A stretch of 64,000 nucleotides of DNA from Pedobacter psychroterrae (lineage in GTDB: Bacteria; Bacteroidota; Bacteroidia; Sphingobacteriales; Sphingobacteriaceae): the NCBI RefSeq assembly GCF_004331695.1, contig NZ_SJSL01000001.1, positions 1,736,001 through 1,800,000 on the forward strand, given 5' to 3'. The notes under the pieces were generated by a model that searched no databases, was not told the origin of the DNA, and was given only the letters and a program-made list of their open reading frames with translations. How positions within the stretch are numbered: the first letter of the stretch is position 1; each line of letters opens with the position of its first letter. Below, piece after piece: positions 1 through 10,108 of this stretch. A program made the position numbers and the translations under genes.

Positions 1-93
1 TACATATCCGCCAATTACATATGCTTCGATGTTATGCTTAGCGGCAGTATCGGCAAGAACCTTGAAAACAGGATGTTGTAGATGTTTCTCCAT
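1..93 (-). CDS. cca: CCA tRNA nucleotidyltransferase, N-terminal fragment (cut by window edge)
   Basis: Reading the minus strand from the ATG at 93 gives 31 residues that run off the window. They end in VIGGYV, the start of the G-G nucleotide-binding motif of class II nucleotidyltransferases (CCA-adding enzyme / poly(A) polymerase family), which add or repair the 3' CCA of tRNA. A TACTTTTG element (minus strand, 111-104) lies 10 nt before the ATG and fits a Bacteroidota -7 box, though no matching TTG was found upstream. The gene follows tsaC by 25 nt on the same strand, so two tRNA-maturation genes are neighbours. Only the N-terminus is visible; the family call rests on this short motif and position. 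Confidence 0.72.
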   Translation of the reverse strand, partial: MEKHLQHPVFKVLADTAAKHNIEAYVIGGYV

Positions 94-118
94 TGCTGAA
101 CTGCAAAAGTACTAAAAC

Positions 119-685
119 TTACCTTCTAATAAAGGAAAATTGGCCATCGGGGGCTAATTTCATTATGGTAGATGGTTTTTTAGGCTCGCGAAGATCTTGT
201 TCCCAGTTCACGATAAGATCGACAGCTTCTTTAATTTCCTCGCTGATATCATCAAATGTCGCCGCTGCGGGTTGACCTGATATATTTGCGGAAGTGGAGG
301 TGATCGGCTTCCTGAACCGGTGGATTAATTGCTGACAGAAATCGTGTTTTACAATACGGATACCTACACTTCCATCAGCATTGATTACGTTTTTGGACAG
401 ATTCTTCGCATTGGAGAAAATAATGGTCAGCGGATTTTCTGCGAATTCGATCAGGTCATACGCTACATCAGGGACATCATTTACATAACTTTGCAGCTTA
501 TTGTCAGTATCCAAAAGAATGATGAAGCTCTTATCTTCGGCCCGTCCTTTGATCTTGTTGATTTTAGCCACGGCGGCCTCATTGGTCGCATCGCAACCTA
601 GTCCCCATACCGTATCTGTAGGGTACAGTATGACACCTCCGTTTTTAAGTATGGTAAGTGCCTTTTCTATTTCTTGTTTTAACAT
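119..685 (-). CDS. tsaC: L-threonylcarbamoyladenylate synthase (Sua5/YrdC/TsaC family)
   Basis: The 188-residue product makes threonylcarbamoyl-AMP from threonine, bicarbonate and ATP, the first step of t6A37 tRNA modification in the cytoplasm. The YrdC fold is visible in YPTDTVWGLG (residues 21-30), the KGR motif (46-48) and SANISG (132-137), all typical of the nucleotide/threonine site. The length matches the short YrdC-only form, without the C-terminal Sua5 domain. Its start lies 2 nt after the stop of the glycosyltransferase gene, so translation is probably coupled in a dapD-glycosyltransferase-tsaC transcript. The family is certain; TsaC versus Sua5 naming is a matter of domain length. 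Confidence 0.93.
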   Translation of the reverse strand: MLKQEIEKALTILKNGGVILYPTDTVWGLGCDATNEAAVAKINKIKGRAEDKSFIILLDTDNKLQSYVNDVPDVAYDLIEFAENPLTIIFSNAKNLSKNVINADGSVGIRIVKHDFCQQLIHRFRKPITSTSANISGQPAAATFDDISEEIKEAVDLIVNWEQDLREPKKPSTIMKLAPDGQFSFIRR

Positions 686-687
686 CT

Positions 688-1815
688 TTAATTGTTTTTG
701 GCAGATAACGTGGTGTTGTAAACATGGATCATGTCTTTAGCGATGACCTCATTTCCGAATCTCTTTACGTAGGCCAGGCCTTCCGTAGCCATCTTATTTT
801 GTAATTCCGGACTGGCAATGATCTGATTGATTGCCGATGCCAGTGCGGCATGTTCTAAGGGGGATATATAAAAGCTATTGTTTCCACCTGCTTCTTCCAG
901 GCAGGACCCTTTTGCCGCAACGACGGGAACTTTGCTATATAGCGCTTCGATAATTGGTATACCAAATCCTTCATAAAGCGAGGGATATGCAAAAACTTTC
1001 GCCATTTGATAGATCGCGGGGAGGTCCTTAAATGGAACATGCTCAAGGAATACTACTCTTTCCCGTAAGTCCAGACGATCGATCTCTTTATTCACCAAGT
1101 CCATATAGCTGGTTTTTCTGCCCACTACTACCAGTTTGCAGACAGGGTCAACATCCTTTAATGCCTTAATGAGGGTTAACAGGTTTTTCCGGATTTCAAT
1201 GGTGCCTACGTTTAAAATGTACTGCTGAGGCAAAGAATATTTAATGCGGATAGTTTCGTTGAATGCATGATCTGGCTCAGCTTTGAAGCTGTCGTCACAA
1301 CTTTGGTAAACAACGTCGATCTTGTCTGGATTGATTTTGTAAACACTGATGATGTCGCGTTTTGTACATTCGCTGATGGCAACAATCCTATCCGCATGTC
1401 TGCAGGCATACCTGCATTTCATCCGGTAGATGAATCGGTCGATCGGGTTAAAATACTGAGGAAACTTTAAAAAGATGAGGTCATGAATGGTAACGATACT
1501 GGCTATCCCCGTTTTACCTATACCAAGAGGGATTTCGTGACTTAAACCATGAAACAGGTCGATCTTATCGTTAAGGAGTTGTTTTTTTATTCCGGAAGTC
1601 CGCCATAACAGTCCGGGGTTTTCCGGTCTGCAGACCCTGATCCGTTTGTCTTTTAAGAATTCGGTGACCTGGGCTCGGTCCTTTATTTTTTGGGTATAAA
1701 CTAAATATTGGTTTTGAGGGAAGAAGGATGCAAGCTGAGCAATTAACGAGCGACTGTAATTTCCGAGGCCCGTAAAGTTATTTGCTGCTCTTTTTCCATC
1801 AAAACCAATCTTCAT
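688..1815 (-). CDS. Family 1 (GT4-like) glycosyltransferase
   Basis: A 375-residue GT-B glycosyltransferase. The C-terminal nucleotide-sugar domain is clear: NVGTIEIRKN (202-211) is the usual start of the second Rossmann domain, and the EX7E motif has its two acidic residues at E282 and E290. The N-terminal half carries a glycine-rich acceptor-side loop (FTGLGNYSR, 14-22), typical of mannosyl/rhamnosyl-transferase-like GT4 enzymes. There is no signal peptide or membrane segment, so it should act on the cytoplasmic face. Sugar donor and acceptor cannot be told from sequence. It sits between dapD (4 nt away) and tsaC (2 nt away) and has no other envelope-polysaccharide gene beside it, which is unusual for this family. 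Confidence 0.88.
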   Translation of the reverse strand: MKIGFDGKRAANNFTGLGNYSRSLIAQLASFFPQNQYLVYTQKIKDRAQVTEFLKDKRIRVCRPENPGLLWRTSGIKKQLLNDKIDLFHGLSHEIPLGIGKTGIASIVTIHDLIFLKFPQYFNPIDRFIYRMKCRYACRHADRIVAISECTKRDIISVYKINPDKIDVVYQSCDDSFKAEPDHAFNETIRIKYSLPQQYILNVGTIEIRKNLLTLIKALKDVDPVCKLVVVGRKTSYMDLVNKEIDRLDLRERVVFLEHVPFKDLPAIYQMAKVFAYPSLYEGFGIPIIEALYSKVPVVAAKGSCLEEAGGNNSFYISPLEHAALASAINQIIASPELQNKMATEGLAYVKRFGNEVIAKDMIHVYNTTLSAKNN

Positions 1816-1819
1816 TACA

Positions 1820-2638
1820 TTATACAGCTACATTGTTTTCTCTCAATGCATCATTAAGTGAAGTCTTTTTATCAGTAGATTCCTTGCGTTTGCCAATGAT
1901 CAGCGCACAAGGCACCTGATAATCGCCCGCAGGAAATTTCTTGGTATAGCTGCCTGGTATTACTACAGAACGGGCAGGCACAAGGCTTTTGTATTCGATA
2001 GGCGTAGGGCCGGTCACGTCAATGATCTTTGTAGAAGCGGTTAATACTACGTTTGCACCAAGTACGGCTTCCTTTTCTACTCTGACACCTTCTACTACGA
2101 TGGCGCGGGAACCTAAAAAGCAGTTGTCTTCGATGATTACCGGAGCAGCCTGGATAGGTTCAAGTACCCCGCCGATGCCTACCCCACCACTTAAATGTAC
2201 ATGCTTGCCGATTTGTGCGCATGAACCAACAGTGGCCCAGGTGTCCACCATAGTACCTTCATCTACGTATGCGCCGATATTGACATAAGAAGGCATCATG
2301 ATCACTCCTTTAGCTAAATACGCACCATAACGCGCACTTGCACCAGGTACAACCCTTACACCCAGTTCTTTATAATTCGTTTTGAGCTTCATTTTGTCAT
2401 GGTAAACAAAAGGGCCCACTTCAGTAATTTTCATTTGTCTGATAGGAAAATAAAGGATCACAGCTTTTTTGATCCATTCATTTATACCCCATGAATTCAG
2501 CACAGGCTCTGCAACACGTAGTTCACCCTTGTCCAACTGCATAATTACAGTTTCAATTGCTTCGCAATGCTCATTGTATTCTAATAAAGTTCTGTCTTCC
2601 CAAGCGGCTTCTACTAACTTTTTTAATTCTGCTATCAT
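1820..2638 (-). CDS. dapD: 2,3,4,5-tetrahydropyridine-2,6-dicarboxylate N-succinyltransferase
   Basis: The 272-residue product succinylates tetrahydrodipicolinate using succinyl-CoA in the succinylase branch of lysine and diaminopimelate synthesis. The middle of the protein is a left-handed beta helix of hexapeptide repeats (GAYVDEGTMVDTWATVGS, then GKHVHLSGGVGIGG), followed by the C-terminal segment GPTPIEYKSLVPARSVVIPG characteristic of DapD. The length is normal for the family. It is the first gene of a minus-strand run with the glycosyltransferase and tsaC, and its start faces the S4-protein gene across an 80 bp divergent promoter region. No dap-pathway partner lies in the window. Confidence 0.95.
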   Translation of the reverse strand: MIAELKKLVEAAWEDRTLLEYNEHCEAIETVIMQLDKGELRVAEPVLNSWGINEWIKKAVILYFPIRQMKITEVGPFVYHDKMKLKTNYKELGVRVVPGASARYGAYLAKGVIMMPSYVNIGAYVDEGTMVDTWATVGSCAQIGKHVHLSGGVGIGGVLEPIQAAPVIIEDNCFLGSRAIVVEGVRVEKEAVLGANVVLTASTKIIDVTGPTPIEYKSLVPARSVVIPGSYTKKFPAGDYQVPCALIIGKRKESTDKKTSLNDALRENNVAV

Positions 2639-2682
2639 GTTATCTTTTTTGTTTTTTTGACAAAATAAATCAATTTTATGTA

Positions 2683-2712
2683 TTGAACTATGTTTTCATC
2701 AGAATATATTTG
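2683..2712 (+). promoter_or_regulatory. Bacteroidota-type promoter for the S4 protein gene
   Basis: TTG (2683-2685), 19 nt, then TATATTTG (2705-2712), which fits the Bacteroidota TTG / TAnnTTTG promoter. Only 6 nt separate the -7 box from the ATG at 2719, so the transcript would start at or almost at the start codon. Confidence 0.62.
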
Positions 2713-2718
2713 TTTTTT

Positions 2719-3120
2719 ATGACAGAACAGGAGAAATTACGGATAGATAAATACCTCTGGGCAATCAGGTTGTTTAAAACCAGGAGTCTGGCTACAGATG
2801 CGTGTAAGGCAGGACGGGTAAAATTTAAAGGCCAAAATCTGAAGCCATCGGCGATCGTAAAACCAGGCGATGTATATCAGGTCTCAAAAGGGATAGAAAA
2901 GAAAGTAATTGAGGTAGTTGAACTGTTGTACAACAGGGTAGAAAGTAAGGTTGCGGTAACAAAATACAAGGACCTTACGCCAGTAGAAGAAACGCATGCT
3001 TTTAAATCTATATTTCATGCGCCGAGTTTAAAACGGGATCGGGGCACGGGCAGGCCTACTAAAAAGGACAGGCGTGAAACGGATGACCTGATAGGGGGGA
3101 TGTTTGATGAAAATGACTAG
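2719..3120 (+). CDS. RNA-binding S4 domain protein (Hsp15-like)
   Basis: A 133-residue protein whose N-terminal half is an S4 RNA-binding domain (IDKYLWAIRLFKTRSLA, about residues 9-25, then GRVKFKGQ). The Hsp15/YrfH family binds free 50S subunits carrying stalled nascent chains; the basic C-terminal tail (KRDRGTGRPTKKDRR) resembles that family. The start at 2719 is chosen because the S4 domain begins right after it and a promoter lies just upstream; an in-frame extension to 2557 would run through that promoter and dapD. It ends convergently with the EcsC gene: the palindrome CTAG at 3117-3120 supplies both stop codons. Which ribosomal complex it acts on is inferred from the family. Confidence 0.88.
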   Translation: MTEQEKLRIDKYLWAIRLFKTRSLATDACKAGRVKFKGQNLKPSAIVKPGDVYQVSKGIEKKVIEVVELLYNRVESKVAVTKYKDLTPVEETHAFKSIFHAPSLKRDRGTGRPTKKDRRETDDLIGGMFDEND

Positions 3121-3842
3121 TCTGAAGTAGCAAGCAACCTCATTCTATAAGCCATTTTGGCTGTTTTTCCAAGCTTTTTTAGCAACTGATAATTGGCTAC
3201 CGCTCCCACGGCAGCGCCGACTACCGGGATCAGCTGCGCCAGTTTAGCTATATCAATATAGTCCCGGTATTCCTGCTGAAACGTCTTCCAGTCAAAATTC
3301 TCCGAATTATCTGGTAGTATGCTTAGTTTTTTCTCCCAGTCTGCTATGTGCAAATATACTTTTGTCGCTCCTGCTGTGCTGGAAAAGGCAAGCTGAAAAA
3401 TGTAGAGAATATATAGGCGCTCATGGAATTTATTTACATCAAAACCATACAGGGTTGCTATTTCAAATAGCAGTTTAACCTTTATGCCTACCAACACAGG
3501 AAAATCGGCCATACTCAGTAAAAAGCCGCCGGCACCGGTTACCCCGCCTTCGGCCGCTCCCGTTTTGGCATAGCTGTCTATCTTTTCACGGACAAGCGCC
3601 TCTCTATGCATTAGACTGAGCGCTTTCGAAGGCATTGCTGAAGTGGTATAGCGGGATCCGTAAAGGACGGCTTGCACCATGGTTTTGATGACTGCTGTGA
3701 CCGCGTTGTGTACTTTATCGGGGATATAACTATTTATCTTATTCTGGACAGTATTGGTCGCCCTGTCAAATAAGGAAGGTTTTTTCATCATGTCCCTTTT
3801 CCAGAATTCCAGTTCTATCCTTATTTTCTCCTGATAATCCAT
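3117..3842 (-). CDS. EcsC family protein
   Basis: A 241-residue protein matching the EcsC family by its overall pattern: a long helical N-terminus, a central glycine-rich hydrophobic stretch (GGVTGAGGFLLSMADFPVL, about 95-115) and a second hydrophobic glycine/alanine segment near the C-terminus (IPVVGAAVGAVANYQLL). EcsC-like proteins are associated with membranes and ABC exporters in Firmicutes, but in Bacteroidota they stand alone and have no assigned role. I take the ATG at 3842; a TTG two codons earlier is possible. It shares its CTAG stop tetranucleotide with the convergent S4-domain gene. No partner genes are evident. Confidence 0.8.
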   Translation of the reverse strand: MDYQEKIRIELEFWKRDMMKKPSLFDRATNTVQNKINSYIPDKVHNAVTAVIKTMVQAVLYGSRYTTSAMPSKALSLMHREALVREKIDSYAKTGAAEGGVTGAGGFLLSMADFPVLVGIKVKLLFEIATLYGFDVNKFHERLYILYIFQLAFSSTAGATKVYLHIADWEKKLSILPDNSENFDWKTFQQEYRDYIDIAKLAQLIPVVGAAVGAVANYQLLKKLGKTAKMAYRMRLLATSD

Positions 3843-3870
3843 AGTCAAATATTGTAATAAATATATTCAA

Positions 3871-3900
3871 TAAAAAGGCCGGAAGATTTTTCTTCCGGCC
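3871..3900 (-). terminator. Rho-independent terminator of the OmpH-like gene
   Basis: A perfect 10-bp stem (GGCCGGAAGA 3877-3886 with TCTTCCGGCC 3891-3900), a 4-nt loop, and on the minus strand a run of five T after the stem (3876-3872). A second partial copy of the GGCC arm lies at about 3915-3926, so an alternative shorter hairpin is possible. Confidence 0.85.
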
Positions 3901-3947
3901 ATTACTGGAATTTATTCCGGCCTTTTTAAATTTCCGCAAATGCCGGA

Positions 3948-4532
3948 TTATTTTTTATAAGCATCGTTTAGTCCCACAATCACTTCACTGGTCACATCCA
4001 GGCTTTCGTCAGCAAATAATATGGAACTATTGCCCTTAGAGTATGTCAAAACCATTTTAAACCCTTTCTTTTTGGCATATACTTTCAGGTAATCTGCTAC
4101 TTTATCATATAGCTTTTCATTTTCCTGTTGTTGTTCGTTCTGAAGTGCAGCGCCTGCATTTTGCTGATACGCTTTTAGCTCCTGGTCTTTACGGCCTAAT
4201 CGTTCTTCCGTTGCCGCTCTCTGATCTGCAGGTAATGTATTTTGCTGCTGCTGATACTGTGCCACTTCACGCTGAAAAGCCTGGGCTTTCGCTGCCATAT
4301 CCTGTTGTGCTGTTTTCGTTTTAGCCTCCAACCTGGTTTTAATGTCTTTGAAATACTGATACTTTGTAAGCAGGGAATCAGAATTTACATAAACGATTTT
4401 CTCTTCGTTTGAAACTACCACAGTCTCAGATTTTTTAGCAGTACTGGTAGTTTCTTTATTTTGGCAGGACGCCATTACAGATACTATGGCTACAGCAGTA
4501 GCAATACTGCTCAATGTTGTTGTTTTTTTCAT
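3948..4532 (-). CDS. OmpH/Skp-like periplasmic lipoprotein
   Basis: A 194-residue protein with a lipoprotein signal peptide (hydrophobic residues 7-20, lipobox ending in Cys23, SVMASC) followed by a domain of the OmpH/Skp type. The middle is a long, very Gln/Glu/Lys/Ala-rich coiled coil (about residues 60-145, with many QQQ and QNE stretches), as in the tentacles of Skp, a chaperone for outer membrane proteins. The start of the mature domain (EEKIVYVNSDSLLTKYQYF) and the C-terminal KGFKMVLTYSKGNSSILFAD match the family pattern. A minus-strand promoter candidate lies about 75 nt upstream and a strong terminator follows. Lipidation separates it from classical soluble Skp. Confidence 0.85.
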   Translation of the reverse strand: MKKTTTLSSIATAVAIVSVMASCQNKETTSTAKKSETVVVSNEEKIVYVNSDSLLTKYQYFKDIKTRLEAKTKTAQQDMAAKAQAFQREVAQYQQQQNTLPADQRAATEERLGRKDQELKAYQQNAGAALQNEQQQENEKLYDKVADYLKVYAKKKGFKMVLTYSKGNSSILFADESLDVTSEVIVGLNDAYKK

Positions 4533-4608
4533 CAGTTAATGATATTATTCTATTTTTTATTTCCTTTATTTTGAATGAAAGCAAGTCCTTAAAATACCTA
4601 CCTCGGCA

Positions 4609-4643
4609 CAAATATAAAATTTCAAATCAAGTATCCTAAGCAA
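4609..4643 (-). promoter_or_regulatory. Promoter candidate for the OmpH-like gene
   Basis: On the minus strand TTG (4643-4641), 24 nt, TATATTTG (4616-4609), about 76 nt before the ATG at 4532. The spacer is one base longer than the usual 17-23 range, so confidence is moderate. Confidence 0.45.
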
Positions 4644-4678
4644 CTCTGTTTTTTAGCCTGTTTTTCCTGTTTTTTTAG

Positions 4679-6712
<2,034 letters not shown>

Positions 6713-6734
6713 TCAGTCAATGAAATAAAAGACA

Positions 6735-6769
6735 AAAAGGTCAGCCCCTCAAAGGCTGGCCTTTTTTTA
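6735..6769 (+). terminator. Terminator of gyrB
   Basis: Stem GGTCAGCC / GGCTGGCC (6739-6746 and 6754-6761, one G-U pair), 7-nt loop, followed by seven T. An A-run on the other side could let it work from the minus strand too. Confidence 0.85.
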
Positions 6770-6875
6770 TGATTCACCGCGACCTCTTCACCGCATCCAT
6801 AAAAATAATTTGGAGGAGTTTAGATGAACAGGCTGGAACTTGTATAGCTTTGCCTTAACTAACACAAATCAACTT

Positions 6876-7349
6876 ATGAATGGACTGGACACCACGGATA
6901 TAAATATTCTGAACCTTATTCAGAATGATGCACAGCTTACACATAAAGAAATTTCCTGGAAGACAAATAAGTCGCTTTCGGCAATACAGGTCAGGATAAG
7001 AAAACTACAGGAAATTGGGATTATTAAGAAGTTTGTCACCCTGCTGGACCGTAACAAAGTTGGAAAAGAACTGGCAGTATTTACCGCAATTAAGCTGAGC
7101 AATTGCGGGCAGGAAGCACTATTAGAGTTTCAACAGCATGTGGTAGCTTTTGAGGAAGTGATGGAATGTTACCATATGAGTGGAGTTAAGGATTTTCTAC
7201 TCAAGGTAGTGGTCAGCGATATGGGGGCTTATAATTTGTTCATTATGGAGCGTCTGTCACTTGTGCCGCATATTGGTGGTGTGGAAAGTTTATTTGTGAT
7301 CTCAGAATCCAAGCACGAAACCGCTTATAAATTAAAGCTCCCACAGTAG
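6876..7349 (+). CDS. Lrp/AsnC family transcriptional regulator
   Basis: A 157-residue feast/famine regulator. The N-terminal helix-turn-helix (DTTDINILNLIQNDAQLTHKEI..., residues 4-50) is followed by the RAM ligand-binding domain (from about residue 65, with ECYHMSGVKDFLLKVVV), normal order and length. The start at 6876 begins at the usual family N-terminus; an in-frame extension to 6840 lies over a TAGCTTTG -7-like element (6845-6852). Such regulators respond to amino acids and usually control amino-acid metabolism. The nearest such gene is serC, 2.1 kb downstream on the other strand, whose promoter carries repeated AGGAA elements; a link between them is speculation. Confidence 0.92.
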   Translation: MNGLDTTDINILNLIQNDAQLTHKEISWKTNKSLSAIQVRIRKLQEIGIIKKFVTLLDRNKVGKELAVFTAIKLSNCGQEALLEFQQHVVAFEEVMECYHMSGVKDFLLKVVVSDMGAYNLFIMERLSLVPHIGGVESLFVISESKHETAYKLKLPQ

Positions 7350-7475
7350 CAATCGTTATACCTTACCAATACACATCATCTCTTCCTTGTGTTGAATTTT
7401 ACGTGCAGATCTTTGTTCCTCACAATGAATATTATGACAAGCAGAAGCAGCAAAATAGATCCAATGTCCGAAAAA

Positions 7476-8342
7476 CTAAGCATACTCCCTAAGCATACCG
7501 GTCTGGGGGAATTTTTGGAGTTTATTGATAGACTTGCTGAGCAGTTGTCTGATCCGCTCTTTAGACAAGCCCATCTTTATCGCAATATCTTCGTTTTCCA
7601 ACTGTTGATTGCCAAATAATCCATAGGCATGAATCACAATTTCCCGCTCCCGTGTTTTTAAAGTATTGAGCAGCATGCAGATCCTTTCGCGAAGATGTTC
7701 AGATTTGATCCATTCATTTGCATGATTTCCGCTTTGATCGGCAAGGAAATTGATTAAGGCATTGTCTTCTGATTCACCGCCTGGAATGTGATCTTCAAGA
7801 TACCTGGCGCGCGCATTTGCCCGAATATGATCGGCCAGCTGATCCTCTGTTTTGCCGATCACTTCAGAAAGTTCGTGGAGTGTTGGTTCCCGCTGCAGCG
7901 TCTGCTCCAGCTTTATTGCTTCGTTGTTAATAGCGGTCATTCCCAACTGCTGGTTCATAGGCAGCCGGATGATGCGGGCATATTCATTAATGGCGGTAAT
8001 GACGGACTGTCTTACCCACCATACTGCGTAAGATATGAATTTGAAACCCCGTGTTTCATCAAAATTGCCTGCTGCTTTGATCAGCCCCAAATTGCCTTCG
8101 CATACCAGGTCAGCCAGGCTCAAGCCAAGATTCTGGTATTTTTTGGCACAGGACACCACAAAGCGCAGGTTTGCGGTAATGAGTTTATGTTCTGCAGCCT
8201 TGTCTCCGGCCTTTATCTTTCTGGCCAATAGAATTTCTTCACCTGGATCGATCAGGCTGATCCTGCCGATGTCACTCAGGTACCGGTGAAGAGATTCTTC
8301 ATTTCGGTTGGTGTGTGATTTTAGAATCTTTAGTTCACGCAT
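7476..8342 (-). CDS. RpoD-family (group 2-like) RNA polymerase sigma factor
   Basis: A 288-residue sigma-70 protein with region 1.2 (SLHRYLSDIGRISLI, residues 18-32), a full region 2 (NLRFVVSCAKKYQNLG, then FISYAVWWVRQSVITAI for promoter melting), region 3 and a region 4 helix-turn-helix near the C-terminus (LSKERIRQLLSKSINKL). The length and lack of region 1.1 match the compact RpoD of Bacteroidota. The sequence differs from the conserved primary sigma factor in several places: MRELKILKSHTNRNEES at the N-terminus, SCAKKYQNLG instead of SVAKQYQNQG, and a short divergent region 4. It is therefore probably a paralogue with a conditional role. It lies 17 nt after serC on the same strand and may be co-transcribed with it. 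Confidence 0.88.
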   Translation of the reverse strand: MRELKILKSHTNRNEESLHRYLSDIGRISLIDPGEEILLARKIKAGDKAAEHKLITANLRFVVSCAKKYQNLGLSLADLVCEGNLGLIKAAGNFDETRGFKFISYAVWWVRQSVITAINEYARIIRLPMNQQLGMTAINNEAIKLEQTLQREPTLHELSEVIGKTEDQLADHIRANARARYLEDHIPGGESEDNALINFLADQSGNHANEWIKSEHLRERICMLLNTLKTREREIVIHAYGLFGNQQLENEDIAIKMGLSKERIRQLLSKSINKLQKFPQTGMLREYA

Positions 8343-8359
8343 GTCATTAAACTTAAGTG

Positions 8360-9469
8360 TTAATAGACTATTTCTGATTCAGCCCCAACTGGTTTTGGCT
8401 GTCTCAGTATTTCAAATTCCTGCATGGTTTTTACAAGGGCCTGCACACTTTGAAGCGACAGTGCATTGTATAGCGATGCGCGAAATCCCCCGACAGTGCG
8501 GTAGCCTTTTATACCGATCATGCCGCGTTTAGCAGCGAAATCCAGAAACTCTTGCTCATGTGTAGGCTCAACAGCCTGAAAAGTAACGTTCATCCTGGAG
8601 CGGTGTGCAATAGCCGCATTTCCTCGAAACAAGGTATTGCGGTCTATCTCTGCGTACAGCAACTTTGCTTTTTTAATATTTTGCTTTTCTATACCGGATA
8701 CTCCGCCATTGTTTTTCAGCCACAACAGGTTGAGCATAGAGACATAGATGGAAAATACCGGGGGTGTATTATAAAGACTTTGATTGTCACGGTAAACGCG
8801 GTAATCGGACATCGAGGGCAAGGGTTTATCAATGGAATCAAGCAGTTTATTTTTTACGATAACCATAGTCATCCCAGCAGGGCCCATGTTTTTCTGCGCA
8901 CCTGCATAAATGAGGTCAAAATCCCGGATACGGATTTCACGGGAGAAAATGTCTGACGACATATCGCAAATCAGCGGGACCCCCATATCCGGCCAGTTAA
9001 ATATTTCTGTTCCTTCGATGGTATTGTTTGAGGTAATATGAAGATAGTCGGCATTGGTATGATGCGACTGAATATCAGGAATATAGTTGTAGTTTTTGTC
9101 GGCAGAAGAGGCAATGATCTCCGTATCACCAAAAAAGAGGGCTTCCTTTATTGCTTTCTGTGCAAAATAACCAGTATCCAGATACAGTCCTTTGGTTTTA
9201 AGGAAGCTTTGAGGGATCATAGAAAACTGTGTACTGGCCCCACCCTGCATAAAAAGAACAGTATAATCTTCAGGTACTTTAAGTAATTCTCTAACGAGTA
9301 ACCCGGTTCTGGATATTACAGATTCAAATTCCGGCGACCGGTGAGAGACTTCCAGTATCGACAGGTCAATGTTGTTCCAGTTAACTACCGCACTTGCAGC
9401 TTCCTCCAGTACAGACTGCGGTAAAATACATGGTCCTGCTCCGAAGTTGTGTTTTTTTATGTTTTCCAT
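8360..9469 (-). CDS. serC: Phosphoserine aminotransferase
   Basis: A 369-residue class V PLP aminotransferase that converts 3-phosphohydroxypyruvate to phosphoserine, and can serve pyridoxal synthesis. NFGAGPC at the start, SHRS (42-45) near the phosphate site, QGGAS (75-79), and the Schiff-base lysine K193 in AGAQKNMG are all present. The C-terminus (KGYRTVGGFRASLYNAL) is the usual arginine-containing end of the fold. The length is about 10 residues longer than typical because of the C-terminal tail (ILRQPKPVGAESEIVY). serA and serB are not adjacent. The 192-bp region upstream holds an unusual set of AGGAA elements that may be operators. Confidence 0.94.
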   Translation of the reverse strand: MENIKKHNFGAGPCILPQSVLEEAASAVVNWNNIDLSILEVSHRSPEFESVISRTGLLVRELLKVPEDYTVLFMQGGASTQFSMIPQSFLKTKGLYLDTGYFAQKAIKEALFFGDTEIIASSADKNYNYIPDIQSHHTNADYLHITSNNTIEGTEIFNWPDMGVPLICDMSSDIFSREIRIRDFDLIYAGAQKNMGPAGMTMVIVKNKLLDSIDKPLPSMSDYRVYRDNQSLYNTPPVFSIYVSMLNLLWLKNNGGVSGIEKQNIKKAKLLYAEIDRNTLFRGNAAIAHRSRMNVTFQAVEPTHEQEFLDFAAKRGMIGIKGYRTVGGFRASLYNALSLQSVQALVKTMQEFEILRQPKPVGAESEIVY

Positions 9470-9543
9470 CAGGTATATTTGGGTTTCTTGATGGGGTAAA
9501 GTTCTGCGGATTAATTGTTTAATTATACCGATTGTCGCTTTTT

Positions 9544-9603
9544 AGGAAATTTTCCTGTTTTCTTGTTGTAGACAGGAATTTTACTTCTCATACAGGAAGT
9601 TTA
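9544..9603. promoter_or_regulatory. Helically phased AGGAA element cluster upstream of serC
   Basis: The palindrome AGGAAATTTTCCT (9544-9556) is followed by two direct repeats, ACAGGAATTTTA (9572-9583) and ACAGGAAGTTTA (9592-9603). The AGGAA cores begin at 9544, 9574 and 9594, separations of 30 and 20 bp, so all face the same side of the helix. This suits cooperative binding by a regulator in the serC control region; the protein is unknown. Confidence 0.45.
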
Positions 9604-9661
9604 GTCGGGTGTTTTGAGAATTTACGGTAGTTGGGAGTAACTATGGAATGAAAGAAGCGGG

Positions 9662-10084
9662 TCAGTTGTACAGATACAATTTTAATTTTTTAAAATTAAC
9701 AATCGCCTGGTACTGTTGGAGTATATCGCTGCCAAGTATGCCAATGATGGGCGGATGGCCGAGGTATTCGTAAGTTTGGTTTACAGATTCAAGGTCAAGC
9801 GCAATAGTATTATATTCTTTAATAACCAGTCTGCCAATTTTTAGTTTGGGTATGGTAGCCTGTACGGTGCTTGAAGTAGTAAATAGTGTAGTGGCCTGGG
9901 TTTCTTCGCTGTGCTGAAGCTCTGGAAGATGGTTCATTAAAAAAACTTTGTCAAATACGGATCTTGAAGCGCCCGTATCTACCACAGTAAGTAGCTTTTG
10001 CCCAAAAACAACAATTTCCACCAATAGGTGGAAACCGTCGTCCTGTAAGTTTATTAAGGTAAGGGGAACAGTGATTGTTCTCAT
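9662..10084 (-). CDS. Retropepsin-like aspartic protease family protein
   Basis: A 140-residue protein with the single-domain pepsin/retropepsin fold: VDTGASRSVFD (about residues 36-46) is the catalytic D-T-G-A motif, and a hydrophobic GILGSDILQQY near residue 117 is the usual flap-proximal ILG-D motif. There is no signal peptide, so it should be cytoplasmic; two copies would have to dimerise to make an active site. The family is widespread in bacteria and mostly uncharacterised. It lies 24 nt after mdh on the same strand and is probably co-transcribed. The physiological substrate is unknown. Confidence 0.8.
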   Translation of the reverse strand: MRTITVPLTLINLQDDGFHLLVEIVVFGQKLLTVVDTGASRSVFDKVFLMNHLPELQHSEETQATTLFTTSSTVQATIPKLKIGRLVIKEYNTIALDLESVNQTYEYLGHPPIIGILGSDILQQYQAIVNFKKLKLYLYN

Positions 10085-10108
10085 GTATTTATTTCAGCAT
10101 TGCTTTGC

